Assembly (NCBI GenBank): GCA_018350325.1
Contig: JAEVLN010000032.1
Span: forward strand, 372,001-436,000
Length of the DNA stretch: 64,000 bases
Direction of reading: 5' to 3'
Source: Globodera rostochiensis
Lineage: Eukaryota; Nematoda; Chromadorea; Rhabditida; Heteroderidae
In this document: piece by piece, positions 13,989 to 24,974 of the stretch
How the letters are laid out: each line of letters begins with the position of its first letter
Numbering within the stretch: position 1 is the first letter of the stretch
Notes under the pieces: generated by a model
The model's database searches: none
Seen by the model: the letters and a program-made list of their open reading frames with translations, nothing else
What the model was told of the DNA's origin: nothing
Made by a program: the position numbers and the translations under genes

Positions 13989-15050
13989 AGTTATAACTAG
14001 GAACGAGATTTTCATGTTTTAACATGTTTTTTTGGGAATAGGGGATCTTGAGAGAAGCTCAAAAAATAGCATTTCGAAAAATTTTAGATTGAGCGACTTT
14101 TTAGTCAATATAAATCAATATTTTGGCTTTTTTGAGAATAAATCCATATTTTGGCCTTTTTGGTCACAAATTCAAGATTTTTTTAAAAATTCCTTAAAAA
14201 ATGCAATAAAAACGAAAAATGTACGGTTCTTCTTTGTTATGTGTCAACAAAAAAAAATGTTTTTTAAATTAATAAAAAGCTGTTTATAGGGGTTTTTGGG
14301 GTCGTAGAATCCGAATCTGACCTTCTTTTCGACCAATTCCGAACCCGAGTTCGAACAAATTTATAAAAATTTTTTTTCGCATTTTTAAATTAAATCTGCG
14401 TTTAATTTTGACGCCATTCGATCCGTTCGTTCTCAGCAGGACTTGAGGCAATGCACGAATATTTGCTTGTTGTTGACTCCAGATTGATAACAAAGTTAAA
14501 TGACCTTTACCTCTCGATCTCGCTGACCTTTGCAATAGATGATAAAGGCAATAAAATAATGAGAGATGGGGTGGACAACCAATTCCTCTTTTGCCATTTC
14601 CCGCAATATGGCCCTGAAAACTCGGGTTCGGGTTCGGAATTGGTCGAAAAGAAGGTCAGATTCGGATTCTACGACCCCAAAAACCCCTATAAACAGCTTT
14701 TTATTAATTTAAAAAACATTTTTTTTGTTGACACATAACAAAGAAGAACCAAATGTACCTTAAAAATCATTAATAAAACACCCCTAAAAATGACTTTTCT
14801 TGGACCAAAAATGACCATAAAAGATCAAAATTTTTCTTTAAAATTTTTTATTTTTTATAAAAATTTCCAAAACATGTTACAAATATTATATTTACAACTG
14901 AGAGGAAAATTAATAAAGAATGACGCATTTTATTTGGTCCGTTTTAGCACATTTTTTAGTCCATATTTTGGCACTTTTTGGGGCTGGTCCATATTTTAAG
15001 TCCATATTTGACGTTTTTAATCCATATAAATCTCGCCTCTAGTTATAAAT
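13989..15050. mobile_element. About 1.05-kb foldback element with nested inverted repeats
   Basis: Outer inverted ends are agttataactaggaacgaga at 13989 and its near reverse complement ctcgcctctagttata near 15031-15046. Nested inside are longer arms, 14226-14351 and 14627-14749, that are almost perfectly inverted, including rttcggattctacgacccca and the gacacataacaaagaagaac end. The loop is about 275 bp. No transposase is seen, so this is a non-autonomous element. Confidence 0.75.
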
Positions 15051-15084
15051 GTTGCCACATGTTTACACATTGCTTTTCGGTATG

Positions 15085-15500
15085 TACTATTTTTAGTCCC
15101 TAAAAACTTAAAAAATAGTCAGTCAAATAATCCCTTAAAAAGGACAAAATAGTCACTAAAAAAGGCCAAAATAGTAACTAAAAAGTGCCAGATTTAGGGG
15201 CGTAAACTGGTCCAAATTTTTTTTCGCGATATTTATTAATCAAAATTCATTTTTGTGATAACAATTTCAAGCAAAAGCAATTCAGTCAACAAATTTTTAA
15301 AAAATGGAGAATTTTAATACATTGGATTTTTTTTGGCGGGCAGAATTTTTAGTCTTGAAAAAAATCCATTTTAGGGGTGTTTTTTTTGAAAATTTGAAAA
15401 AATCGATCTTTAGGGGTGCATTTTTCGGTTTTATTGGATTTTTCTTAAGGAATTTTTCAAAGGCCGAAAAAGTCACTTAAGTACTATGTTAGTCACCAAA
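15085..15500. repeat. Dispersed repeat, second copy at 50.4 kb
   Basis: The segment from about 15170 (tttaggggcgtaaactggtc, then attcatttttgtgataacaa) is repeated at 50400-50690 with moderate divergence. It is rich in short taaaaa/ccaaaat words. No ORF. Confidence 0.7.
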
Positions 15501-15609
15501 AGACTACAAATTAGTGTATGTACATATTTAATTATTGCAAATTTCATATTTTCTGCATTTCTCTCACATTTTGTGATTTTACATATTTAAGAATTAAATC
15601 ATTAAAAAT

Positions 15610-18600
15610 ATGACAAATCGATCCGCTGATAATGTGGTATTTGTGCAATGCATTTTGCCACATCGGGAATATCTGTTTTCAAAGGTCTGTAAACAAAAAC
15701 GAATATTAAATTAAATATAAAATAATTTTTTTATGTAAAATTTAAAAATTAAAGCTGGGAAAATAAGTTTTCTTTTTCAAAGGTAAAGCATAGTTTTGAT
15801 TTGGCTAGTTACGAACAGAAATTAAAAAATACGCCGGATTTTTTCCGGATTTATATATACTTAAAAATAGCAAAAATGGATTTAAACTGGCAAAATTTGG
15901 CCAAAAAACCCCAAAATTTTAATTTGCAGACAATTTTTAAACTAAAAATATTTTTACCATAAATTTAACCAAAAGGGTCCCTCCCATCCATTTTTTTAAA
16001 TTATTTTTTCAATTATGAGATGTTTTGAAGATTGGCAATTTTTTGATTGATATTTACACCTCTATATTAAAATTCGTACCCTTTGTTAAAATAATTTAAG
16101 AATTTTCAGTTTTCTCCCAAAATTACGCATGAGGGGAAGAAGCGTCGCTGGTTGTACATTCGGGATCAGTTGGTGGCCAGCGGGATGGCACATTTTGTGG
16201 GTAAAGATGACTCGTACATGCGACAAAAGTGGGCGGACATGAAGCGACGAACGATTGAAAAGTTGAGCCGAATGGGCCAAAATTCGCGAGCAAATTTAAG
16301 CGAAGTTGGTCATGGGACAATTGGAACCTTGGCACAGTGACAATTGGTCGACAGAAGTTTGGGACAGTAGACCACTCGAAAATGAGCGACAATCGATTCG
16401 TTCTTCACCTACGACTCGTTCTCTTTTATCGACTCGTTTCTCCAAAAAAACATTTGTAATGGGGACGAGTCGACACAAAGAGAACGAGTCGTAGGCGGGG
16501 AAAGAGTTGATGGGGAACGAGTTGGTGGGGGAAAAGTTGATTTTTTATGTTTTCGAGAATTTTAATAAAATTCAATTTTCAAATAATACTTTAACTCCTC
16601 TATATTTGAACATTTTCAAATAATACTAAATACGAATATTTTCAAAATTTACTAGGAAAATTCTAATAACCCTAATATTCAAATTTATTTTAAAAGGTGG
16701 ATGCGTTGATTTTTCGAATAATTGGAGGCAAAGAAGCGATTGATCAGCGGGTGGTAACTCCAGAAAACAGTGGCCTAATGGAATCAACTAATTTAAACGG
16801 TGTGTGCAAGCTTTAAGTTGAATAAGCTGCGCAAAGGCGCTAAACGATTGGGCAATTGATTTCTAAAACAAATTATGGCAAAAAGTGATTTTTTTTTTTC
16901 TTTTATTTTTTTTTTTGAATCAAGTTTTCTGAAAGCATCGAATCGAACCACGTTGATACGTTTGGCATACATTTATTCGGTTTTTTGACATTTTAAACTA
17001 GGGTTGACACTCCGATCCCCCGATTTCGGATCAATCCCCGACCCCGACGGTGCCTTCCCCAACAACCCCGACTCCGACAATTTGTAATTCCCCGACCTTT
17101 CAACCCCGACTTTTCCCTCCCCGAATGTCGGGGTGCCAACCCTATTTTAAACTATTAAACTAGGGTTGGCACTCCGATCCTCAACCGACGATTTCGGATC
17201 AATCCCCGACCCCGACGGTGCCTTCCCCGACAACCCCGACTCTGACAATTTGTAATTCCTCGACCTTTCAACCCCGATCCCCGACTTTTCCCTCCCCGAA
17301 TGTCGAGGTGCCAACCCTATTTTAAACCATTAAATGATCAGGGTTGCAGCACGTAAAAAATCATAGATTTATAATGATCTCATATGATATATAAAAACAA
17401 TAAATTGTTTAAAGGTGTCCACTATGAAACAACAGCAGACAATGACAATGAGCGGCATTTATTATTACCAGATCAGCAACAGCAAAACTTGACGCAAAAT
17501 TCTCTAAATTTGACCGCAGCAACAAAAGTAAACAAATTTTTTTGTGCTTATAATAACGGGACTGGGATTTCAAATATTGGCATTTTAAAAATCCGGCATT
17601 TTTTGATCCTGCAGCAAAATTGCCGATTCCTGCTTAAATTTGATGTTTTTATGGAAAAATTTTTGCATCTGATTTGGTTTAATTCCACAAATATTACTTT
17701 TTAAATGTACATATTAGGTTATGGAAATCGGTTAATTCTGGAATTAACCGGTTAATTTTGGAAATTCTAAAATTTGAAAAAATCCATAACAAGATGCCAT
17801 TCGAAAGCTCTTAGCGTTTAAAAGCTATTGGTAAGCCAAAGCTAATCAATAAGAAAATTCGTTGAAAAAGTTATTTTAATAAAGTTATAGACTCAAATTT
17901 TAGAATTTCCAAAATAAACCGGTTAATTCCAGAATTAACCAATTTCCTAAATCAACCGTAACATATATACTGTACGCCATTGTACACAGAACGAGCCCAA
18001 CATTACTGTATGCACGCTGCCGTTGCAGCAGCAGCAACAAGCGACTGCGCAACAAATTGTGCCAACTTCACAACAAGCGACTGCGCAACAAATTGTGCCA
18101 ACTTCATCGGCATCCGTCCCAATGTTTCATCCAACCGTAATCCATAATGGCATCTCATTGACAACTACGGTAGGACTCCAGAATCAATTAATGGCATATT
18201 TAAACATTAAAAAAATGTGTTTTATTATTATATTCTGACATTTGCATTTATACTAATTTATCAGTTGAGACGCAAACGGAAAAGAATGAAGAAAAGGGGG
18301 GACAGAATGCCAAAAATTTGCGGAATGAATTGCCAAAATGAAAAGATTCCTGATCAGCAGCAGCAGATGGAGAGTGACGATTTGGAAGGACAAGTTAAAC
18401 GGGCAAAATTGGCCTATTACAAATCGCAGGTAAATGTTTGTTGATTTCAATTAATTTATTTATTTTTTTCTTAGAAAAAAACATTACATTAATATTTAAA
18501 ATGCATTTTATATAATTACAGATTGATTTGAATTATTCATTAAAATCGGAATCAGTCTTACGCAAACGATTGCTGACATTGCAAATTGAACAAATTCAGC

Positions 18601-18635
18601 AAGAGATTGAAGGCGACGATGATGATGAACAATAA
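15610..18635 (+). CDS. Myb/SANT-like DNA-binding domain protein, 314 aa
   Basis: Seven exons join in phase into one 314-codon frame: 15610-15684, 16110-16304, 16697-16799, 17415-17527, 17990-18169, 18265-18429 and 18522-18635. The N-terminal ~90 residues carry a Myb/SANT-like helix set: PHREYLFSKFSPKITHEG, then KKRRWLYIRDQLVASGM, then DDSYMRQKWADMKRRTI. The Trp spacing and the KW.D.K block are typical of nematode and insect Myb/SANT-like domains. The middle is Gln-rich and has a 12-residue direct repeat (QQATAQQIVPTS twice). The C terminus has a basic KRKRMKKR stretch (possible nuclear signal), then LEGQVKRAKLAYYKSQ, a Leu/Gln helix and an acidic tail. It is probably a nuclear DNA-binding regulator. 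The domain is recognised by eye; the target is unknown. Intron 4 holds a foldback element. Confidence 0.8.
17000..17143. mobile_element. MITE-like GC-rich foldback, copy 1
   Basis: Begins agggttgacactccgatc and ends gtgccaaccct, so the termini are inverted repeats. The interior is mostly ccccgac words. It lies in an intron of the Myb/SANT-like gene, next to a close second copy. Confidence 0.7.
17162..17318. mobile_element. MITE-like GC-rich foldback, copy 2
   Basis: Begins agggttggcactccgatc and ends gtgccaaccct, in the same orientation as the copy 19 bp upstream. The flank attttaaact/cattaaa is repeated, so the pair may have arisen by local tandem duplication. Confidence 0.7.
17713..17961. 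mobile_element. Foldback element with ~65-bp arms
   Basis: The left arm (17713-17776, with ggttaattctggaattaacc) and the right arm (17893-17961, with ggttaattccagaattaacc) are near-perfect reverse complements around a ~115-bp loop. It lies in intron 4 of the Myb/SANT-like gene. Confidence 0.8.
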
Positions 18636-19213
18636 AATTTGTTTTGTTGTATTTTATACATCCAACTAGGTAATTTAATTGTTTGTTTATTATTTTAAAT
18701 GATTAATTAAAAAAACGATGTGAAGCAAACGCTAAATTTTGAGATTCGACTATTGACTAATCTTCTGAAAAATCGCTAAACACCGGAGCCTACCATTGAA
18801 CGAACAATTTCGGGATCTGGGATGTGCGCATATAAAATTTTAAAACATTTTTAAATTTCAAAAAAAATCACTTTTTTTAAATCTATGGCCTTTCAAAGAG
18901 CGTTTTCTAGCAAATATAATACTGTGATATAATAAGTACACCTTTTGTGAAGCATTGTAATTTTAATATGGATTGTAAAAATGTTGTGTTTATTTTATCA
19001 AACCAAAAATAATAGCTTTAAACCAGAGCTCCCACTCGCTCTGATAGTGAGGGCTTTCTTCATTTTATGGTTTTAGAGACTGAAGAGGAAAAAAAACATT
19101 TAATGAATGAGGGAGGAACTGAGGATTTTGTAATTTATTAAAATTAATTTATTTAAAAAAACCTACGTTTTGACGAAAAAAGGCCAAAATTAACGGGAAA
19201 ACTGCTGTCTGCC

Positions 19214-19556
19214 AGTCTACAGTATCAGTATCCTGTTATTCTGTTGCAGGAAATCTGCACAAGTCTACAGTATCCTGTTGCAGGAAATCTGCACCAGTCT
19301 ACAGTATTCTGTTGCAGGAAATCTTCACCAGTCTACAGTATTCTGTTGCAGGAAATCTGCACCGGTCTACAGTATCCTATTGCAGGAAATCTGCACCAGT
19401 CTACAGTATTCTGTTGCAGGAAATCTTCACCAGTCTACAGTATTCTGTTGCAGGAAATCTTCACCAGTCTACAGTATTCTGTTGCAGGAAATCTGCACCA
19501 GTCTACAGTATCCTGTAATAGTCTACCGTATCCTGTTTTATTCTGTTGCAGGATCA
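19214..19556. repeat. 34-bp tandem repeat, about 7-9 units
   Basis: The unit is gtctacagtattctgttgca followed by ggaaatctgcacca, exactly 34 bp, with 1-2 substitutions between units and degenerate ends. Each unit contains an acceptor-like ttctgttgcag/g and a gt at the unit junction. There are no unique spacers, so it is a minisatellite and not a CRISPR array. Three overlapping ORFs here are artefacts. Confidence 0.9.
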
Positions 19557-19629
19557 TTTGATTTTTTCCGTGGGAAGAGAGGTTCTATGTTCACAAATAA
19601 TGGAAATAAAAAGCAACAACAAAAAATTG

Positions 19630-19945
19630 TCAATATTTTTTGTTAAGATGTTCACAATGCTTCTTGAAGAATTCATTTTGAAAGATTGTGTCCTCAATTT
19701 GTACCGGGCCATTAGTTGGCATTCGCTTTTGCCATTCTGTGAGCAACACCACTAATTGGTTTACACTTTTTTTGAGAAAATCTTTTGTTATTTCCACTCC
19801 AGTATGCATTTTGTATATTTTTTTGTAAATTTTCAAATATATGTAGGCATTCCGTATTACACTGGGGACATGTTCTTTGTGCTCACCAAAATGTTCGCCA
19901 ATTGATTGTGAAAATATTTCCAAAAAGGTTGTTTTGGTAGCACAA
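19630..19945 (-). CDS. Terminal exon of an unrecognised gene
   Basis: An open frame of 104 codons follows an acceptor-like tttttcaag at 19946 and ends at a stop at 19630. It reads FLEIFSQSIGEHFGEHKEHV then VPSVIRNAYIYLKIYKKIY and ends EFFKKHCEHLNKKY. The residue mix is that of a real protein, unlike the surrounding AT-rich ORFs. A good internal donor (gtgagc) offers an alternative shorter exon. Upstream exons were not found. I do not recognise the family. Confidence 0.45.
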
Positions 19946-20300
19946 CTTGAAAAAGGTAATTTTTTTTTGTTGTTGTTTAAATAATTTAAATTTTATGGAA
20001 AACCCCAAAACACTTTTTAAACGAAACGTAAAAACGCCCAAAACTCAATAGAAAAACGGAAATTGTCCGCTAGGGCTGTTCGCGATATCAAATTTACCAA
20101 CAAGAAATTTTCAAAAAATTTTGGGAAAAATCCAAGATCGGCCGAGGAGCAAAAAAGCCGGATAAATTTCCAAATATCGTTCTTTTTTAGGAATTTTACT
20201 TCACTGTAAAATATTTTAGTCTAAAATGTTGTCCATAATTACATCAAAATTGCTGCTAAAAGTCCAACTGTTTCTAATTCATATTTTGAGGCTTTGGTCC

Positions 20301-20322
20301 GACGGCGCCGATACGCGCCGTC
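20301..20322. other. GC-rich perfect hairpin
   Basis: gacggcgc-cgatac-gcgccgtc is a perfect 8-bp stem with a 6-nt loop in AT-rich DNA between two genes. Its function is unknown. Confidence 0.6.
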
Positions 20323-20635
20323 GAGAATTTAAGCATTTTTCGTTTGTATAAGAAATTAGCACAATAAAAATTAATTAAAAATTAACAAAATTTTCATCAA
20401 AAATACTACGTTTTTAGTGATGCATTTTTCCCCGTAATTGTTAAGAAAATTAGTCCAAAAATTTCAAATGTTACAAAACAAAATTTCACTATGTTTTATG
20501 CCCCGCCCCTGAGGCGCCGCCTTTCCCTGAGGGACTTCTCTCTTAAATCATTCTGGTTTACGGGGGGACCGGATCGGCTTTTTTTTCCCCTCCACCTGTA
20601 ATTTGATCATTAAATTTCATAAATTCGTAAAATTT

Positions 20636-22789
20636 TCACCCGAAAGACGAATTTGCGGCATTTTCGGGAATTTGTTGCAAATTCAGCTCTGAATTATTTA
20701 TAATTAGGCATGCCAGATTCATTTTCAAAATTATTTTCAAATCATAATCCATCGGCTTTGTGTTAAAAAGCGGTGAAATTGTGGAAATGATTGTCAATTT
20801 TGCCAACTCGGTTGTCAGTTTTGCTACATCCAACTTCTCATTCAAAGTCTGTCCATCAAATGACAACGGTCTCAATGAATTAGGTACGGTAGCATGTGGT
20901 ACTGTAGTAGACTGACCCATCGGCAAGAGATTTACCGGGGTGTTTATAGCCAACGTACGCATCGAGTTGGGTGCGGTAAAAATCGGCACCGTATTCATTG
21001 GCCTGGTTGGAACATAAGTAGCATCCAGTGGCGACGGAATGTTCAGAATGGTTACGGTAGACGGCGACACCGTAGTAGTACATTTGTTTTTCTGCGTGTT
21101 GCACGCAGAAGCGCTCAAAGACAACGGACTCATCATAGTGGATACGGTAGACTGAGGAACCGTTGTTAAGCTTTCCCAGACGTGTACTTTACCAGTTGAT
21201 GAATTGATTACGGTACTCAGGTTACGAAGCGATGATGCAGCAATACTCGTTGTTAATGAATTGGATACTGTACTCATGTTTTGAAGCATTGGTGAATTTG
21301 GTGTTGATGAATTGGATACGGAACTCAGATTCCGAAGCATTGGCGAATTTGGTGTTGATGAATTGGATACGGCACTCAAGCTTTGAAGCATTGGTGAATT
21401 TGGTGTTGATGAATTGGATAAGGTACTCAAGTTTCGAAGCATTGGTGAATTTGGTGTTGATGAATTGGATAAGGTACTCAAGCTTTGAAGCATCGGCGAA
21501 TTTGGTGTTGATGAATTGGATATGGCACTCAAGCTTCGAAGCATTGGCGAATTTTGTGTTGATGAATTGGATTCGGTACTCAAGTTTCGAAGCATTGGTG
21601 AATTTTGTGTTGATGAATTGGATTCGGTACTCAAGTTTCGAAGCATTGGTGAATTTGGTGTTGATGAATTGGATACGGTACTCAAGTTTCGAAGCATTGG
21701 CGAATTTGGTGTTGATGAATTGGATACGGTACTTAAGTTTCGAAGCATTGGCGAATTTGGTGTTGATGAATTGAATACGGTACTCAAGTTTCGAAGCATT
21801 GGCGAATTTGGTGTTGATGAATTGGATACGGTACTTAAGTTTCGAAGCATTGGCGAATTTAGTGCAGTGCCAGGGTTCAGCACCGTCGTTGGACTGAGCG
21901 AATGATTTATCTCCGCTTCTTGCAATTTTATTTTTAATATACGCAAATTTTTGTGCGCAAGCATAAAATCCGGATTGGACTCATTAGAAGAATCTACAGT
22001 ATGGCTTGAGCTGGACTCTGTTTTGTCCTTTGGTACAGTATGGCCTGGCGTAAACTCGTCAAAATATTGGTTTGGAAGCTGATCTTGGAGAGAGGCGATA
22101 GCAAATGGGTTTGGAACCAGATAGTCGTCCTCTTCTTGGAGCAATACTTCTTCTGGATTAGGGCCCATGAGCAAACTTTCTTCCAAAATAAATTGGTCCC
22201 ATACGTCAAATGAAGGATGGTGGTTGTGACGCGACATTGTTACCGCTTCCTGATCAATATTTTGTTCGTTTTTCTGATCATGAACATTCTGTACTATTTG
22301 TAAATGTTGTTGATCATTGAGGTAAGCTTGACCATGTTCAAGCGTATGTTTCGGATCCGATGAATATGACTGATCAGCAAAATGGCCATCATTGTTTGAC
22401 TTTTTTTGTGGACTGTCCAGATCAGCAGAATGTGCGCGCTTCAAGCTATTGGAATTTAATGTTTTTACTTTTTTTGTTTTCTGATCAGGCTGATAATGTG
22501 AATAGTTCAATTGATTTTGATTAATTTGGTCATAGTGCTGAGATTGTGTTGTCTGATTTACATTTAAGCCATGGTGTTGATAAGTTTGTCCTGTTTGATC
22601 AACATTTTTGCCATGGTGTTGATAAGTTTGTCCTGTCTGATCAACATTTAAGCCATGGTGTTGATAAGTTTGTCTTGTTTGATCAACATTTTGGCCATGG
22701 TGTTGTTCCATTTGAATCGTTTTCTGTGAAAGACTAATTGTCAGCACAATAATAATAATGAAATAAAAGATAAATTGTTGAAGGCGCAT
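20636..22789 (-). CDS. Secreted Ser/Thr/Asn-rich tandem-repeat protein, 717 aa
   Basis: One uninterrupted frame from ATG at 22789 to a stop at 20636. The N terminus is a signal peptide: basic MRLQQ, then a hydrophobic FIFYFIIIIVLTISLS core, with cleavage near residue 21-24. It is followed by about 3.5 copies of a 14-residue unit (QTYQHHGLNVDQTG), a Gln/Asp/His-rich region, and then from about residue 310 twelve units of a 17-residue repeat (NSSTPNSPMLRNLSTVS). Every repeat offers N-x-S/T sites and many Ser/Thr, so heavy glycosylation is likely. The C-terminal ~180 residues are non-repetitive and Thr/Pro-rich. There are no enzyme motifs. A secreted, repeat-variable protein of this kind could be a parasitism effector or a surface/mucin-like protein; that is inference. 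The start is fixed by the signal peptide, and no introns are needed. Confidence 0.8.
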   Translation of the reverse strand: MRLQQFIFYFIIIIVLTISLSQKTIQMEQHHGQNVDQTRQTYQHHGLNVDQTGQTYQHHGKNVDQTGQTYQHHGLNVNQTTQSQHYDQINQNQLNYSHYQPDQKTKKVKTLNSNSLKRAHSADLDSPQKKSNNDGHFADQSYSSDPKHTLEHGQAYLNDQQHLQIVQNVHDQKNEQNIDQEAVTMSRHNHHPSFDVWDQFILEESLLMGPNPEEVLLQEEDDYLVPNPFAIASLQDQLPNQYFDEFTPGHTVPKDKTESSSSHTVDSSNESNPDFMLAHKNLRILKIKLQEAEINHSLSPTTVLNPGTALNSPMLRNLSTVSNSSTPNSPMLRNLSTVFNSSTPNSPMLRNLSTVSNSSTPNSPMLRNLSTVSNSSTPNSPMLRNLSTESNSSTQNSPMLRNLSTESNSSTQNSPMLRSLSAISNSSTPNSPMLQSLSTLSNSSTPNSPMLRNLSTLSNSSTPNSPMLQSLSAVSNSSTPNSPMLRNLSSVSNSSTPNSPMLQNMSTVSNSLTTSIAASSLRNLSTVINSSTGKVHVWESLTTVPQSTVSTMMSPLSLSASACNTQKNKCTTTVSPSTVTILNIPSPLDATYVPTRPMNTVPIFTAPNSMRTLAINTPVNLLPMGQSTTVPHATVPNSLRPLSFDGQTLNEKLDVAKLTTELAKLTIISTISPLFNTKPMDYDLKIILKMNLACLIINNSELNLQQIPENAANSSFG
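21240..21860 (-). repeat. 51-bp in-gene tandem repeat, 12 units
   Basis: The unit is 51 bp (17 codons), starting gaattggatacggtactcaa on the plus strand. Differences are mostly single bases: PMLRNLSTVS alternates with PMLQSLSAVS and related forms. Unit number is likely to vary between individuals and to be hard to assemble. Confidence 0.9.
22560..22712 (-). repeat. 42-bp in-gene tandem repeat, about 3.5 units
   Basis: The 42-bp unit encodes 14 residues with the core YQHHGLNVDQTGQT, just after the signal peptide. It differs by one or two residues between units (L/K/Q and G/R). Confidence 0.9.
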
Positions 22790-22799
22790 TTTTCAATAA

Positions 22800-24180
22800 A
22801 ATCTAAATTTATTTTAATGTTGTATTTTAAATTAGGGTTAAGCCCCGACCCCGACCCCAAAATGGGTTCGTCCCCGACTCCCGACATTGCCAACCCGGCC
22901 TCCCCGACTCCGACCCACGTCCTCGACTTTTTTTAGTGTCAGGGATTGGGAGTAACACCCCTAAAGATCGGACTTTTGTGTTTGCCAAACAAACATTGTT
23001 AAAATTCTCAAAAAAAATTTTAAAATGCCGAAACTTACAATTATAAAAAATCAGTAAAAATGCAAAAAAAAGAATTTATTACTTACCTATATTGTTATTA
23101 TATTAATAATATTAGCTATGTGCAGGTGGTTTATTATTAATGATTTCCGTGCAAAATGTCACCAAATAATATTTACATTGCTGCCGAATTGTATAGAAAA
23201 TATTGATTCCATTCTACAAGGAATATAAAATAGTTGCATATTCACATGTGAAGAATGCTTACTTTTTGTACAATTAGTGAATAAGATTTAATCTTAACAA
23301 AAATACTTGAAAAAATAAAAGTAAGAAAGTAGGGTTGCTCCCCGACCCCTCGGGGCGGAAAAGGTCGGGGACAAAAACCCCCGACTTAAAAAAGTCTGGG
23401 GTCGGGCGTTTTCCCCAGCAAAAAGCTCGAAAAACCCGACCAGAAAAAGTCGGGGGAAAATTTTTTCGCTAATTTAAACTCTTTTTTATTTTCTTTAAAG
23501 GTAAAACAAACAGAATGGATGCGGGAACGCCTGTGGACCTCGTTAGTGTAATGGATCAAAAATATCATTTTTTCCATTAAAATTGACGAAGCTTAACCTG
23601 GCTTTACACCAGCAGGAGTCAACAACTTCCCGAACCCTACAGAATAATTACAAAAAAAAAATCGGATATTATTTGGGTTCAGAAGGAGCCCTGGATCCGT
23701 TCAATTTTATTAAAAACGTTCATTCTTTGTAGCCCCATTTTTCTCATTGTCCACCTCATTAGTCTCCGCTTTATGGTTGTTGGCCAGAATGTGGAGCCGC
23801 GTTTGCACAAACAAAATTGTAAATGGCCAACAAAACGACGACAAAACTTAGTGGTGCGATGCCAATCGAAAATAAATTTACATAAAATAAATACATTTTT
23901 AAATAGAATGCTTAAAAATATGATTGTTAAATGTTTAAGGAATTTTTTAATTCAACAAAAATAGAATTATAATTAAAAATTAGTGCAGTCTTTTTCTTTG
24001 TTTTTTTATTTAAGGAAAAATTTTAATAATCACTGAATATATTCTTAATCTGAATTCGAACAATTTTTCAAAAATCCAAAATTTCCAAAAATCAAAACTT
24101 TATTGCACAAAACGAATTTAGGTGGCCAGCAGGATGTAAATGATCCAGTAAGCGGAGAATGTCCGCCCCTGTAAAAAACG
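22800..24180. other. Intergenic with ccccgac-type elements
   Basis: Holds GC-rich fragments at 22834-22970 and a foldback-like element at about 23331-23637 (begins agggttgctccccgac and ends ttcccgaaccct). The rest is AT-rich with no convincing coding sequence. Confidence 0.55.
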
Positions 24181-24280
24181 GTGGTGCAAAGCTTGCCAAA
24201 TTTTGCGGCCCCGAAACTTGCGGCCCGAAATTTGCGGCCCGAAATTTGCGGCCCGAAACTTGCGGCCCGAATTTTGCGGC

Positions 24281-24945
24281 CCTAATTAAAGCAAAAAACA
24301 AAACAAAAAATGACAAAATAACTTTTAATCTTGGTAATTTATTACTATATTTTGTCATAATACAAGTAAAAGTTAATAGCTCATATTGTCTGGGCTAGTC
24401 TTCCCACCGATCAAAATTGTTCCAGCGAGTTGGTATTGTACCGCCCGCAAACGCGTGATTAAGCTGATCATCGTTCGGATTTACATTCCGATTAAAAGGA
24501 CCAGATTTTTCAATGCAAAAACATTGTTTATGTTTTTTTGGCCCGTGGCCTAGTCGAAACACCCCGTGTCGAGTCCAATTCGTAAACACAAATTCTATCC
24601 TGCATGAAGCGTTTCCCATCTTTCAGAACAATAATTAACCTAATTGAGATATAGTTCAAGAAAAACACTGATTATCAAGTGAAACCTAGAAAGTAAGGGT
24701 TTGGGGTGGAAAACGGTTTCTACGCGTTCTATGATGTCCTTCATCGCATTGTTTGTCCTTGCATGATCAGAAAGGACAGAGTCATGGTGGTTCCAGTTAA
24801 AAATTTTTTTTTATCAAACTAGTCCAGACAATATGAGCTACCTATTAACTTTTACTTGTATTTTTATGACAAAATGGTGTAATATTACCAAGATTAAAAG
24901 TTATTTTGTCTTTTTTTTTTGTTGCTTTAATTAGGGCCGCACGTT
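24281..24945. mobile_element. Inverted-repeat element enclosing coding fragments
   Basis: The left arm, 24281-24403 (ggccctaattaaagc ... cttttaatcttggtaattta ... catattgtctgggctag), matches inverted at 24817-24945 (ctagtccagacaatatgagc ... gattaaaagttattttgtc ... gctttaattagggcc). About 410 bp lie between the arms. Outside the left arm are short gcggcccgaaa repeats, echoed outside the right arm. No transposase is seen. Confidence 0.75.
24399..24806 (-). pseudogene. Broken coding fragment between inverted arms
   Basis: On the minus strand, from 24806, the frame reads NWNHHDSVLSDHARTNNAMK then DIIERVETVFHPKPLLS. A donor-like ag/gtttca and an acceptor-like attag allow it to join DGKRFMQDRICVYELDS. 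That frame then hits a stop while another frame continues as CIEKSGPFNRNVNPNDDQLN to a stop at 24397. The mixed frames suggest a decayed or captured gene piece. The parent gene is not recognised. Confidence 0.45.
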
Positions 24946-24974
24946 TCGGGCCGCAAATTTCGGCTAGCCTAAAA

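Noticed and set aside
19244..19646. Overlapping ORFs, and a CRISPR-like look of the 34-bp array
   Set aside because: Units are head-to-tail with no unique spacers, and all three frames repeat the same word, so it is a minisatellite.
21232..21905. Plus-strand ORFs of 180 and 129 codons
   Set aside because: Shadows of the 51-bp repeat in the minus-strand secreted protein, which alone has a signal peptide and non-repeat coding ends.
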